NCBI RefSeq assembly: GCF_902168435.1
Contig: NZ_LR656189.1
Coordinates: 1 to 37,994 of the forward strand
Source of the DNA: Bacillus marasmi
GTDB lineage: Bacteria; Bacillota; Bacilli; Bacillales; Cytobacillaceae
Direction of reading: 5' to 3'
DNA length: 37,994 bases
The position numbers were made by a program, and so were the translations under genes. Under the pieces are notes generated by a model. The model searched no databases, was not told the DNA's origin, and was given only the letters and a program-made list of their open reading frames with translations. Positions 7,118 to 15,150 of the stretch are shown here, in pieces; the first letter of the stretch is position 1; each line of letters begins with the position of its first letter.

Positions 7118-7417
7118 ATGGTACGTTATATTAACGCTAGTTTTATCGCAAGTAAAGACGATGATTTTAAAGGTGTCACCGAACCGGTTATCTTACTGGC
7201 GCCGGACATAACGCTGGAAATTGACGAAACTGTTGATGAATGGATATTGCGTAAGTTAGACCAGCCGGTTGCTAACGACGAGGAATTCGTTGTAATTGAT
7301 ATTTGCAACAGCAACTCCTTACACCTCGGATTTATGAACGACATACAGCCGTTATTGCCGATAGAATCGTTCGAAAATGCATCATTCGTGGATGTAATTA
7401 GAGCACTATTAAAATAG
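7118..7417 (+). CDS. 99-aa hypothetical protein
   Basis: The ATG at 7118 has GGAGG 9 nt upstream. The protein is small and acidic, without membrane segments, with a core such as ITLEIDETVDEWILRKLDQP and a run of Asp/Glu. I do not recognise it. It reads like a small phage or accessory protein, but that is impression only. It lies outside the 56-bp repeat, so it is not part of the present element. It is followed after 13 nt by a second, broken small frame, and the pair may be leftovers of an older insertion at the same tRNA. Confidence 0.6.
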   Translation: MVRYINASFIASKDDDFKGVTEPVILLAPDITLEIDETVDEWILRKLDQPVANDEEFVVIDICNSNSLHLGFMNDIQPLLPIESFENASFVDVIRALLK

Positions 7418-7430
7418 GAGGGCTTATAAA

Positions 7431-7580
7431 ATGAGACAACAAAGTGTATTTTGAGGTGTCTCTGTGGGCATACTTTCGTTAATTGAGTTTAAATTTGGCA
7501 GTTTTCAAGGTTGGTCAGAAATACCGAGAGAAACATTCGATCAATTTACTGTGATATTTTTACCACTGTTTCATATGTAA
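7431..7580 (+). pseudogene. 49-codon frame broken by TGA at codon 8
   Basis: AGGAGGG lies 9 nt before ATG 7431, but codon 8 (7452-7454) is TGA. The same frame then stays open for 41 further codons to TAA 7578-7580, including ILSLIEFKFGSFQGWSEIP. Either a Trp codon has mutated to stop or the frame is accidental. The strong ribosome binding site argues for a decayed gene. No family recognised. Confidence 0.45.
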
Positions 7581-7635
7581 AATATAAAGTTTTTTTAGAT
7601 AACGGTTTTCTATTTAGTTTATACGGTTGTTGTCG

Positions 7636-7672
7636 ACGTTTCCTCTTTTGAAGAGGGACGTTTTCTATTTTT
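7636..7672 (+). terminator. terminator
   Basis: ACGTTTCCTCTT and AAGAGGGACGT form a stem with a 3-nt loop, followed by a T-rich tract. Ends transcription from the small genes at 7118-7580. Confidence 0.7.
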
Positions 7673-7696
7673 TCCCATCCATATTTATCAAGTAGT

Positions 7697-7735
7697 CCTG
7701 AAACTATCCATATTAAATAGTTTCAGGGCTTTTTT
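7697..7735 (+). terminator. strong terminator before the lut leader
   Basis: Perfect 10-bp stem CCTGAAACTA/TAGTTTCAGG, 11-nt loop and six T. With the one at 7636 it insulates lutABC from upstream transcription. The remaining 216 nt up to lutA hold a TATAAT at 7910-7915 with no good -35 box; a LutR-type operator was not identified. Confidence 0.85.
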
Positions 7736-7951
7736 GTTTCATTCATTTACTATATTGACATAAAAAAATCAGTCTACAAAGTGGTCTTTTATAAAGATTC
7801 ATTAATACTTATACGAAATGTTTTTCATATCTGTGGCATATAAAGGTCGATATTATGAACTTTTTAGATTATTATCCAAATTCGATATACAGGAAAAATA
7901 TTATTTTTGTATAATGACATAGATAGTTACTAAATCAAAGGGAGATATGAA

Positions 7952-8668
7952 ATGAAAGTAACATTATTTACAACCTGTATTGTTGATTTTATGGCCATGA
8001 ATGTTGGAAAAGCTACCGTTGAATTACTTGAAAGTCTGGGGCATGAGATCGATTATCCTAAGAACCAAACATGTTGCGGGCAACCTACGTATAACACTGG
8101 ATACGTAGAAAAAACGAAAAACACAATGAAGCATTTTATCGAAACATTTGAACATGCTGAAGTGATTGTTTCACCTTCAGGTTCTTGTGTTTATTTTGTA
8201 AAAGAATATCCGCATCTTTTTGCTGATGATAAAGAATGGAAAGAAAGAGCGGAAAAAGTTGCGGCAAAAACTTATGAATTATCTCAATTTCTCATTGAAG
8301 TGATCAATGTAGATGACTTTTCTGCGAAACTACCAGGAAAGGCTGTTTACCACCACAACTGCCATACATCAAGATTTTTAAAAGTGAAAGAACAGCCAAT
8401 GAAACTTCTTTCCAAAGTAGAAGGTCTAGAATTAATAGATTTCCACAATTCCGACAAGTGTTGCGGTTTTGGTGGTACTTTCTCCGTTAAAATGGGCGAT
8501 ATTTCAGCTGAAGTTGCTGATGAAAAAGCAAGATACATCATGGAAGCCAACCCTGATTATTTGATTGGTGCTGACTTCGCTTGTCTAATGAATATTGGCG
8601 GACGTTTAAGTAGACTTGGATCAAATATCAAAGTAATGCACATTGCTGAAGTGCTAAATTCTAAATAG
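7952..8668 (+). CDS. lutA: L-lactate utilisation protein LutA (CCG-domain Fe-S oxidoreductase subunit)
   Basis: 238 aa, the usual length. LutABC together oxidise L-lactate to pyruvate in the cytoplasm. Two cysteine-rich CCG domains are visible: [11 protein letters not shown] around residues 40-50, and HHNCHTSR near 130 with KCCGFGGTF near 170, as in heterodisulfide-reductase-like and GlpC-like proteins. AAAGGGAGA precedes the ATG at a good distance. lutB starts 13 nt after its stop, so this is the first gene of a three-gene operon closed by a terminator behind lutC. In B. subtilis the operon is controlled by the GntR-type LutR and by SinR; neither regulator gene is in this window. Confidence 0.95.
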   Translation: MKVTLFTTCIVDFMAMNVGKATVELLESLGHEIDYPKNQTCCGQPTYNTGYVEKTKNTMKHFIETFEHAEVIVSPSGSCVYFVKEYPHLFADDKEWKERAEKVAAKTYELSQFLIEVINVDDFSAKLPGKAVYHHNCHTSRFLKVKEQPMKLLSKVEGLELIDFHNSDKCCGFGGTFSVKMGDISAEVADEKARYIMEANPDYLIGADFACLMNIGGRLSRLGSNIKVMHIAEVLNSK

Positions 8669-8681
8669 AAGGAGAGCCAAA

Positions 8682-10109
8682 ATGGGAATTAAGATTAATG
8701 ACCAAAGTTTCGAGAAAAATCTTGAAAAGAATCTAAACAATGATTTCATGCGTGCTGCAATGGTAAAGGCTCAAGATTTAATTAATAAAAATAGAAAGAA
8801 CGTGCTTTCTCAATTAGGAGATGGTAATTTCCGTGAGTGGCAGAAACTTTCAGGAGAAGTGCGTGGACACGTTCTTGAAAACTTAGATTACTATTTATAT
8901 CAGTTTTCTGAAAACGTTGTCAAAAATGGCGGTAACGTATTTTTTGCCAAGGATGCTAAGGAAGCCTCTGAGTATGTTACTAATCTAGCAGTTGAACGAG
9001 GCGTTAAAAAAGTTGTAAAGGCTAAATCAATGGTTACAGAGGAAATTGGACTTAACCACCATTTGATGGATGCTGGAGTAGTTGTAAAAGAAACTGACTT
9101 AGCTGAATACATTTTGCAATTAGATGACTGGAATCCACCATCCCATATGGTAGTGCCATCATTACATTTAAATAAAACCCAAATTCGTGATGTGTTCGCT
9201 AAAGAAGGATATACTGGCGAAGATGTTCCAGAAGACTTAGCTGCATTCGCTCGTGCTTCGCTGCGTAATGAGTATGTTACTGCTGATATGGGGATTTACG
9301 GATGTAACTTTGCGATTGCTGAATCTGGAGCGATTTCATTAATCAGTAATGAAGGAAATATCGATTTATGTACAACAGCACCCCCAGTACAGGTAGCTGT
9401 AATGGGTATGGAACGTATTTGTGCGACATATGAAGATGCAGATATCTGTATTAGCTTATTAGCTAGAAGTGCAGTAGGGGCAAAAAGTACCAGCTATACA
9501 ACATTCGTAAACGGAATCACTGATGAAGGTGCTGCGGATGGTGCTAAAGAATTTCATGTGGTAATCGTTGATAATGGACGTTCTAAAGTATTAAAGTCCC
9601 AATTCAAAGAAGTATTACAATGTATGCGCTGTGCTGCATGTTTAAATGTCTGTCCAGTATATCGACAAGTTGGTGGACACTCTTACAATGCTATATATTC
9701 CGGACCACTTGGCGTTGTATTAACACCACTACTTGCCGGCTATGATGATTTTAAAGAACTTCCATATATGTGTTCACTTTGTGGTGAGTGTACAGAAGTT
9801 TGTCCATCTAATATCCCGCTGCATTCATTAATTCATGAGCACAAGCGTGTGTTAGCTGAAGAAAAGAAGGTCTCTGCATTCTGGGGTGCGAGTATGTCTG
9901 GAGCAGGTATGGTTTTAAGCCGTCCTTGGATGTACAAGCTAGGAACAAGTGTAGCACCTTTAATGACTAAACCATTAATGGAAGATGGAAAAATTAAAAA
10001 AGGTGTTAGTATTCTTAAAGGTTGGACAGACAAACGGGACTTGCCAGCATTAGAGAAAACACGTTTCAGAGATTGGTATGAATCAAGAAGTAAAGGAGGA
10101 AATAAATAA
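8682..10109 (+). CDS. lutB: L-lactate utilisation iron-sulfur protein LutB
   Basis: 475 aa, the family length. The N-terminal two thirds is the LUD (LutB/LutC) domain. Two 4Fe-4S motifs follow: CMRCAACLNVCP near residue 313 and CSLCGECTEVCP near 363, a ferredoxin-like electron-transfer module. The protein works with LutA and LutC in lactate oxidation. AAGGAGAG precedes the ATG. Its TAA stop overlaps the lutC ATG by one base (TAATG), so the two are translationally coupled. All cluster cysteines are present. Confidence 0.96.
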   Translation: MGIKINDQSFEKNLEKNLNNDFMRAAMVKAQDLINKNRKNVLSQLGDGNFREWQKLSGEVRGHVLENLDYYLYQFSENVVKNGGNVFFAKDAKEASEYVTNLAVERGVKKVVKAKSMVTEEIGLNHHLMDAGVVVKETDLAEYILQLDDWNPPSHMVVPSLHLNKTQIRDVFAKEGYTGEDVPEDLAAFARASLRNEYVTADMGIYGCNFAIAESGAISLISNEGNIDLCTTAPPVQVAVMGMERICATYEDADICISLLARSAVGAKSTSYTTFVNGITDEGAADGAKEFHVVIVDNGRSKVLKSQFKEVLQCMRCAACLNVCPVYRQVGGHSYNAIYSGPLGVVLTPLLAGYDDFKELPYMCSLCGECTEVCPSNIPLHSLIHEHKRVLAEEKKVSAFWGASMSGAGMVLSRPWMYKLGTSVAPLMTKPLMEDGKIKKGVSILKGWTDKRDLPALEKTRFRDWYESRSKGGNK

Positions 10110-10819
10110 TGGTAAAAGGACAAGTTTTAAATAGAGAATCATTTATTTCCAACCTTTCAAACATAATTGGTCGCCAGTTGCCGAAAGAGGTTGTGCATCC
10201 TGAATTATCAAGCAAACCTCAGCATGAAATTTATAAAGGCTATACTCAGGCCCAGTTAGCTGAAGAATTCCATAAGAATGCTCAAGTTAATAAAGCGGGT
10301 TCGGGTGGTAAGATTGATTCCTTAATTATCGAGAAAAAAGATCTTGCAAAAACTGTAGCAGAAAAACTAGTTGAGCATGGAAAAGGTCCTATTATCGCTT
10401 GGAACGATGAGCGTTTTGCACAATGGGGCCTAGAAGATGCGCTGAAAGATGCATATGTTTGGACTGATGAAAAGGGCCGTGAAAATGTAGATATGGCCTT
10501 GAATGCATCCTATGGCGTGTGTATTAGTGATCTTTCACTTGCTGAAACAGCATCTTACACTGTTATCGACAAGTTAGGAAAAGGAAGATCGTCAAACTTC
10601 CTGCCTTTAAATTATGTTTGTATCGTACCGCAAAGTACAATTGTTCCTCGTTTAACACAAGGAATGCAAAGACTTCATGAATTGTCAAAACAAGGGATAA
10701 ATCCTGCAGCCATAAACTTCATTTGTGGCTCAAGTAGTTCCTCTGACATTGAGTTAAACAAAGTATGGGGCGTTCATGGGCCAATTCGTTTAACTTATAT
10801 CATTGTTTCTGATTTATAG
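10109..10819 (+). CDS. lutC: lactate utilisation protein LutC
   Basis: 236 aa, a single LUD domain, the smallest member of the LutABC complex. Conserved stretches include SDLSLAETAS and INFICGSSSSSDIE near the C-terminus. The start overlaps the lutB stop. The ribosome binding site AAAGGAGG lies within the lutB 3' end. Last gene of the operon, followed 7 nt later by a perfect terminator. Confidence 0.95.
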   Translation: MVKGQVLNRESFISNLSNIIGRQLPKEVVHPELSSKPQHEIYKGYTQAQLAEEFHKNAQVNKAGSGGKIDSLIIEKKDLAKTVAEKLVEHGKGPIIAWNDERFAQWGLEDALKDAYVWTDEKGRENVDMALNASYGVCISDLSLAETASYTVIDKLGKGRSSNFLPLNYVCIVPQSTIVPRLTQGMQRLHELSKQGINPAAINFICGSSSSSDIELNKVWGVHGPIRLTYIIVSDL

Positions 10820-10826
10820 TAATTAT

Positions 10827-10869
10827 GAGTTCCAAATTCCTTATTAATGGGTTTGGAACTCTTTTTTTT
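10827..10869 (+). terminator. terminator of lutABC
   Basis: Perfect 10-bp stem GAGTTCCAAA/TTTGGAACTC with eight T. Confidence 0.9.
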
Positions 10870-11014
10870 GTAAATTTATAATGGCTTATATTTAAAGGTA
10901 GTTTTTGGATATATTTTCCTATATTATTAGATTTTTCGGCAAAAAAACCTATTTAATTCTCATAACATCAATGATATTGTTATTTATGACAATTTTTTCA
11001 GAAGGATGGGAAAC

Positions 11015-12142
11015 ATGCAAAAACCACTTTCATTTGCTTTAGCATCGATGTTATTACTAACGGGATGTGGTATTAACACAGCGGTAGCAAAAATGGAGCA
11101 AACCGAGGCAACAACTGATGCTACAAAAGTGAATCTCCATCAGGAGAATATTGAGTACTCAGGCGTAAAAAAGGAAGCAAATTTTCAACCAAGAGGTGTG
11201 ATTACAACTACCCCAGTAACCTATAATTCTATCAACACAATGATTTCTACGACGGAATTATGGAGTAATGTTGAGCAAATCAGTTATCATATATGGCGAA
11301 CTGCGGATGGAAAAGAAAGTATGAAAACATTCTCCTCAAGTGATAGTGAGAGTAATTTTTCGCTCCAGTTTGATATAAAAGAATTCATGTCGAAACGAGG
11401 CGAATACCAGGTTGAGGCATACAGTGTAAATGCTGATGGAATTGAGAGTATGATAGCTCAATCAAGTTTCACTTTTCAGCAGCGTGTACCGATTTTAATG
11501 TACCATGCTATCGATGATTACCGAGGCAATGGCTTAAAGGAGTTGTTTGTTACACCAGCAAACTTCGAAAAGCAAATGCTCTATTTAAAAGAAAAAGGCT
11601 TTACTTTACTTACCTTTGAGCGATGGGATGAAGTAAATAAAGTAGATAAGCCAATATTAGTTACTTTTGATGATGGAATGAAAAACAATCTGAATGCCTT
11701 TCACATACTTCAAAAATTAAAAGATGAAACCTTTCAGCCAACAGCAACTGAGTATGTAATTGCGGGAGCAATAGACTCTGATCCTGGTATGCTGACTTCA
11801 GCGGAAATAAAAGAAATGGTGGATTCAGGAATTTTCTCTGTCCAAGCGCACACGATGTCACATGCAAATCTTCCGGAAACAACGGACTACGAAAGTGAGC
11901 TTGGTAGGGCGAAAGTGAGCATAGAGCAGGTGACAGGTAAGCCTGTAATAGCGATTGCCTATCCATTTGGGAAATATGATGAAAAAGTTGTGCAAGAGTC
12001 GAAGAAGTATTATCGTTTTGCGACAACGACAAAACCTGGACAATTTATCGAAAAAGGTATAGAAGACGAATTCCTCGAGATGCAGAGAGTACGAATCTCT
12101 TACTCAACTACAATGAATCAATTTGCAGCTTTAGTTGAATAA
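11015..12142 (+). CDS. lipoprotein polysaccharide deacetylase
   Basis: 375 aa from ATG 11015; the in-frame ATG at 11006 overlaps the AAGGA site and is too close. The lipoprotein signal ends in the lipobox LTGC, so the protein is likely anchored outside the membrane. Residues about 50-150 resemble the GBS-Bsp-like/Ig-like domain found beside wall-active enzymes. The NodB homology domain follows from VPILMYHAID (about 160). TFDDG puts the catalytic Asp and a metal Asp at 219-220. HTMSH holds the metal ligands H279 and H283. YPFG is also present. The family removes acetyl groups from peptidoglycan or surface glycans; the substrate here is not known. Monocistronic, followed by a 14-bp terminator. 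Confidence 0.9.
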   Translation: MQKPLSFALASMLLLTGCGINTAVAKMEQTEATTDATKVNLHQENIEYSGVKKEANFQPRGVITTTPVTYNSINTMISTTELWSNVEQISYHIWRTADGKESMKTFSSSDSESNFSLQFDIKEFMSKRGEYQVEAYSVNADGIESMIAQSSFTFQQRVPILMYHAIDDYRGNGLKELFVTPANFEKQMLYLKEKGFTLLTFERWDEVNKVDKPILVTFDDGMKNNLNAFHILQKLKDETFQPTATEYVIAGAIDSDPGMLTSAEIKEMVDSGIFSVQAHTMSHANLPETTDYESELGRAKVSIEQVTGKPVIAIAYPFGKYDEKVVQESKKYYRFATTTKPGQFIEKGIEDEFLEMQRVRISYSTTMNQFAALVE

Positions 12143-12148
12143 TCAAAA

Positions 12149-12181
12149 CAAAATGGAGACGGTTCAGCCGTCTCCATTTTG
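12149..12181. terminator. bidirectional terminator
   Basis: Perfect 14-bp stem CAAAATGGAGACGG/CCGTCTCCATTTTG with a 5-nt loop. It stands between the deacetylase (+) and the GerP-like gene (-) and can serve both. Confidence 0.85.
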
Positions 12182-12242
12182 TCTAGCTGCAATATTTTTG
12201 GTATTGGAGATACCAAGCATAACAGAGCATTTTTCGTAAGTA

Positions 12243-12497
12243 TTAAGGTTCGTTAATAACTGTTTCTTCTTCTGTTTCCTGTGTATCAAGCTGCTGATCA
12301 CTGACATCTGGATCATAATAATTTACAATTGATATGCCAGTTGTTGTATATACCCATGCGCCTTGATTTTTTGACCCACCACCTGATGGATCTTTTACGG
12401 CATTTTTAGGTGAAATACAATGTGTATAACCAAAATGAACTGTACCGCCAGTTATTTGTTGTATTTCTATACTTCCAAAAATTGACGTCATCATCAT
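12243..12497 (-). CDS. GerPA/GerPF-family spore germination protein
   Basis: 84 aa. The sequence has the GerPA/GerPF signature: IEIQQITGGTVHFG, then ISPKN, a Gly/Ser-rich turn (GGGSKNQG) and YYDPDVSDQ. These small proteins help germinants pass the spore coat. In B. subtilis the gerP operon has six genes; this one stands alone, so it is a paralogue outside gerP. Three ATG codons stand in a row; AGAAGG lies 5 nt before the first and 8 nt before the second, so either may be used. The acidic tail (TQETEEETVINEP) is longer than in GerPF. Confidence 0.88.
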   Translation of the reverse strand: MMMTSIFGSIEIQQITGGTVHFGYTHCISPKNAVKDPSGGGSKNQGAWVYTTTGISIVNYYDPDVSDQQLDTQETEEETVINEP

Positions 12498-12639
12498 AAC
12501 ATCCTTCTCTGCTTAGTTATTATTACTAAAACAATATATTCCAGAGTCGATAAATTGGAACTTGTTCCACACCCAAACGAAAAGAGCTGGGACAGAACTA
12601 AATTGTCCGCTATTAATACCAAATGATATTTATGGAAGA

Positions 12640-12912
12640 CTATATTAAGATTCAGTATTGATTTTCATGTAGGGAATGAGAACAAATAGGCGGAGAATTT
12701 CCCTTTATTGTATGTAAGGGGGGCTACATGAGTTGATATAAGAGGAGAATTTCCGCTTAAACACTCCAAAAAAGACAAAATCCAGTGATTTTTATGAAAT
12801 AAGCGGAAATACTCCCGTTATTTTTAAGGAAATATGGGTATTTCCCAAAATAAGCGGAATTCTTCCACTTATTTTCAAACCCAAGGAAATCAACATTTGG
12901 GTTAACAGACCC
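12640..12912. repeat. MITE-like dispersed repeat, copy 1
   Basis: About 273 bp that align along their length with 29071-29344: TTCAGTATTGATTTTCATGTAG at the left, AATAAGCGGAA...CGTTATTTTT in the middle, GGTATTTCCCAA, and AATCAACATTTGGGTTAACAG at the right. The ends are imperfect inverted repeats (TGTTGATTT against its complement). No gene inside. This explains most of the 560-nt gap between the GerP-like gene and the next one. Confidence 0.75.
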
Positions 12913-12984
12913 ACATGCAAAAAAATTTGCACATCAATGTTATCCACAGTTATTTCAGGGTAGTGCATATTGTAAAAAGGAATA

Positions 12985-13045
12985 AAAAAACGAACTATTA
13001 GGAAATTCTAAGTTAGAATTTGGCATAATAGTCCGTTTTTTTTTC
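12985..13045. terminator. bidirectional terminator with long stem
   Basis: Arms AACGAACTATTA and TAATAGTCCGTT enclose a second perfect palindrome AAATTCTAA-G-TTAGAATTT, with A-runs on one side and T-runs on the other. It serves the minus-strand gene at 13061. Confidence 0.85.
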
Positions 13046-13060
13046 TTTAGCTGAATTACC

Positions 13061-13249
13061 TTAAAAATTGGGATTATTTAAATTATCATGAGTATGCTCT
13101 AAATATTGTTCTTTTAGTATCCGTTCTGATTCACTTGCATTTTTTAGACCTTCATCCGGGTCGAATTGAAGGTTTTTCTTTTTTGCAATAAGATCAACCA
13201 CAAAGCCAAACAGGAGTAAGCCAACTATAAAGATTAGCAGAAACCACAT
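13061..13249 (-). CDS. 62-aa small membrane protein
   Basis: GGGAGGG lies 7 nt before the ATG. Residues 2-20 (WFLLIFIVGLLLFGFVVDL) form one membrane helix; the remainder is a charged cytoplasmic or extracellular tail with SESERILKEQYLEH. No family recognised. A good terminator follows. Size and layout are typical of conserved small Bacillus membrane proteins. Confidence 0.75.
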   Translation of the reverse strand: MWFLLIFIVGLLLFGFVVDLIAKKKNLQFDPDEGLKNASESERILKEQYLEHTHDNLNNPNF

Positions 13250-13376
13250 CGGTATTCCCTCCCTTTTCTTTAATTATAGCAGTGAACAGTATTAAATTCT
13301 CATGCTTTTTTTATTGGTCGCTATTCCAAACATTATTTTTTACAAAATAATTATACCAATTCACGGAAAACAATTG

Positions 13377-13406
13377 TTGTTTGAAAAGTAAGAATTTTGT
13401 TATAAT
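13377..13406 (+). promoter_or_regulatory. promoter candidate for the 171-aa gene
   Basis: TTGTTT (13377-13382), 18 nt, perfect TATAAT (13401-13406), about 105 nt before the TTG start at 13511. Confidence 0.5.
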
Positions 13407-13510
13407 TAAATACAATATTTTACAAGCAGAGTTTTTATAATAGTTATCAGACCCAAATGACAATTTAAATTGGTATAGTATTTTACATATGGGAGAGAGG
13501 AGTATGGGAC

Positions 13511-14026
13511 TTGAAAAAGTATGTAATAATAGCATTGAGCGTTATTGGTATTGCTTTAATTAGTGCTTATTTATACAACGGTAAATGGGGAACAGATTCA
13601 AGTTCGAAACCTGTTGCAACACAAGCGGAGCAGGATAAGGCCAAGCAGGAGCTAGATAAAAGCTTTGAAACGGCTACTCCAACAGGTGAAATGCGTGATT
13701 ATGCGGGGATGTCGGAATTGGAGCTATTGGATGAGATTCATGGGATGACGCATCAAAAGGTTATGGCGGATCAAAAGTGGGGGTCCTCTGAAATTACAAA
13801 GGATAAGGTAGAGATGATATATGAAGTTGTAAAAAGTAAGAAGGCTAGTGAGATTCGCTCGATGCTGATAGATATTCTTGAACCGTGGGTAAAAGGTGAT
13901 TTTAGCAATGCAGTCGAGGATCACAATCGTATTTGGAATTATAAGGATGGAAATATTGGCGAAGCTACGCGCTTATTAACCCCGATTGAAGAACAGGAAT
14001 ATATTGATAAGACATTTAAAAAATAA
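13511..14026 (+). CDS. 171-aa membrane-anchored protein, DUF6241-like
   Basis: The TTG start at 13511 has AGGAG 8 nt upstream. Residues 3-22 are a single N-terminal membrane helix or uncleaved signal. A Ser/Lys/Gln-rich linker follows, then a helical extracytoplasmic domain from about residue 60: MSELELLDEIHGMTHQKV, then LEPWVKGDFSNAVEDHN. This resembles the Bacillus family I know as DUF6241, of unknown function; that match is from memory. The gene has its own promoter candidate and a terminator 4 nt behind the stop. Confidence 0.75.
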   Translation: MKKYVIIALSVIGIALISAYLYNGKWGTDSSSKPVATQAEQDKAKQELDKSFETATPTGEMRDYAGMSELELLDEIHGMTHQKVMADQKWGSSEITKDKVEMIYEVVKSKKASEIRSMLIDILEPWVKGDFSNAVEDHNRIWNYKDGNIGEATRLLTPIEEQEYIDKTFKK

Positions 14027-14030
14027 ATTA

Positions 14031-14061
14031 AAAAACTATCAAGCTACATTGATAGTTTTTT
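14031..14061 (+). terminator. terminator
   Basis: 12-bp arms AAAAACTATCAA/TTGATAGTTTTT with a 6-nt loop. Confidence 0.85.
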
Positions 14062-14146
14062 CTGTGTAATGCGTTTTTTATATGCTAACTTAGAGAAATG
14101 TCGAATATTCTTCGGACATAAAATCGACAAAAAGATGATAAAACCC

Positions 14147-14175
14147 TTGACGCACCATTGAAAACTTTGTATTAT
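14147..14175 (+). promoter_or_regulatory. sigma-A promoter of tRNA-Gly
   Basis: TTGACG (14147-14152), 17 nt, TATTAT (14170-14175). Lies about 75 nt before the tRNA. Confidence 0.75.
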
Positions 14176-14250
14176 ATAGAAGTTGGTTCTTTGAAACGAC
14201 ATTTTACAACAAAGCAAATGTTTTTCATCGACAAAAACTGACAAAAATTT

Positions 14251-14324
14251 GCGGGTGTAGTTTAGTGGTAAAACCACAGCCTTCCAAGCTGTTGTTGTGG
14301 GTTCGATTCCCATCACCCGCTCCA
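14251..14324 (+). tRNA. tRNA-Gly (TCC), single gene
   Basis: 74-nt cloverleaf, acceptor GCGGGTG/CACCCGC, anticodon TCC in loop CTTCCAA, encoded CCA. It is transcribed alone from its own promoter and ends at the terminator 14 nt downstream, unlike the large array at the left. Confidence 0.95.
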
Positions 14325-14337
14325 TTACATAGTGTTC

Positions 14338-14382
14338 AACGCAGTGTTTCGTTTCAAAGAGAACGAAGCATTGCGTTTTTTA
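14338..14382 (+). terminator. terminator of tRNA-Gly
   Basis: Arms AACGCAGTGTTTCGTT and AACGAAGCATTGCGTT with G-T pairs, 8-nt loop and six T. Confidence 0.85.
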
Positions 14383-14387
14383 ATTTT

Positions 14388-15059
14388 TTAGCATCCTATT
14401 AGATTGTATTCAGCTTCTCCACTGTGGAGCTGCACAAACATCTTCATGAGTGATTGTGTGAGTCGCGTGGCTTTTTCTTCCTCTATCGTATGTCCGAGGT
14501 AGATTATTTGGAGCGCCTCAGTCGTATCTGATGTGACAGCTGTCCGGGCTGAATCAACGAATGGACTACCAAATGGACCAAGATTATCGGCAGACAGTAT
14601 TAGTTTATCCACAGAATTTTCTCTACCGTTTAAGCCTAAATAGCCTTCGTTTTCTGTACCAATACGTATCTTCACATTACCATTTATTTTTTCCAAATCA
14701 TATATACCAATCGGCAGCTGGTATTGGAGCGAAAAGAAGTTGTTCACATCAATGGCGCTGTGAACTGACTGAAGATAATTTTGTTTTTGTACTCTACGAT
14801 ATAAAGCCTCAGCTGAGTGACGATAGCGATTAGGATCCTTTCCAAAACTCTTAAAGATTTCACGCCATTCCTTAATTCCAGGTAGCATAGTGACGCTTTT
14901 TCCTTCCGTAAAATCAAAATATATAGATTCCTGGAATAGCTGTAAGCGGCCTTTAAGCATTTGCGGCGATTCACCAACGGTTATTTGTTTATAATGGATA
15001 ATACCAACCTTAAAATCAGGAATTGTCGAGCATATTTCAGGTGACAATTGTACTTCCAA
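14388..15059 (-). CDS. B3/B4 domain protein (PheRS-beta-like tRNA-binding/editing domain)
   Basis: 223 aa from the TTG at 15059. The first in-frame start, GTG 15068, is itself part of the GGGAGGTG ribosome binding site, which sits 6 nt from the TTG, so the TTG is the better start. The body matches the B3/4 domain of the phenylalanyl-tRNA synthetase beta chain: EWREIFKSFGKDPNRYRHSA, then VNNFFSLQYQLPIGIYDLEKI, then DSARTAV near the end. Free-standing members of the family may edit mischarged tRNA or bind amino-acid-like ligands; the role in Bacillus is not settled. The gene is divergent from queG. Confidence 0.85.
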   Translation of the reverse strand: MEVQLSPEICSTIPDFKVGIIHYKQITVGESPQMLKGRLQLFQESIYFDFTEGKSVTMLPGIKEWREIFKSFGKDPNRYRHSAEALYRRVQKQNYLQSVHSAIDVNNFFSLQYQLPIGIYDLEKINGNVKIRIGTENEGYLGLNGRENSVDKLILSADNLGPFGSPFVDSARTAVTSDTTEALQIIYLGHTIEEEKATRLTQSLMKMFVQLHSGEAEYNLIGC

Positions 15060-15150
15060 GTATTTCACCTCCCAAAGAGATTAAAAATAGATTATCATAG
15101 TTAAGATTATAGACTTAATAACTTTGTTTATACAGAAAGGAGGGTTTAGG

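Noticed and set aside
7431-7580. TGA read as selenocysteine or recoded codon
   Set aside because: No SECIS-like hairpin is evident and the frame is short; a decayed gene is simpler.
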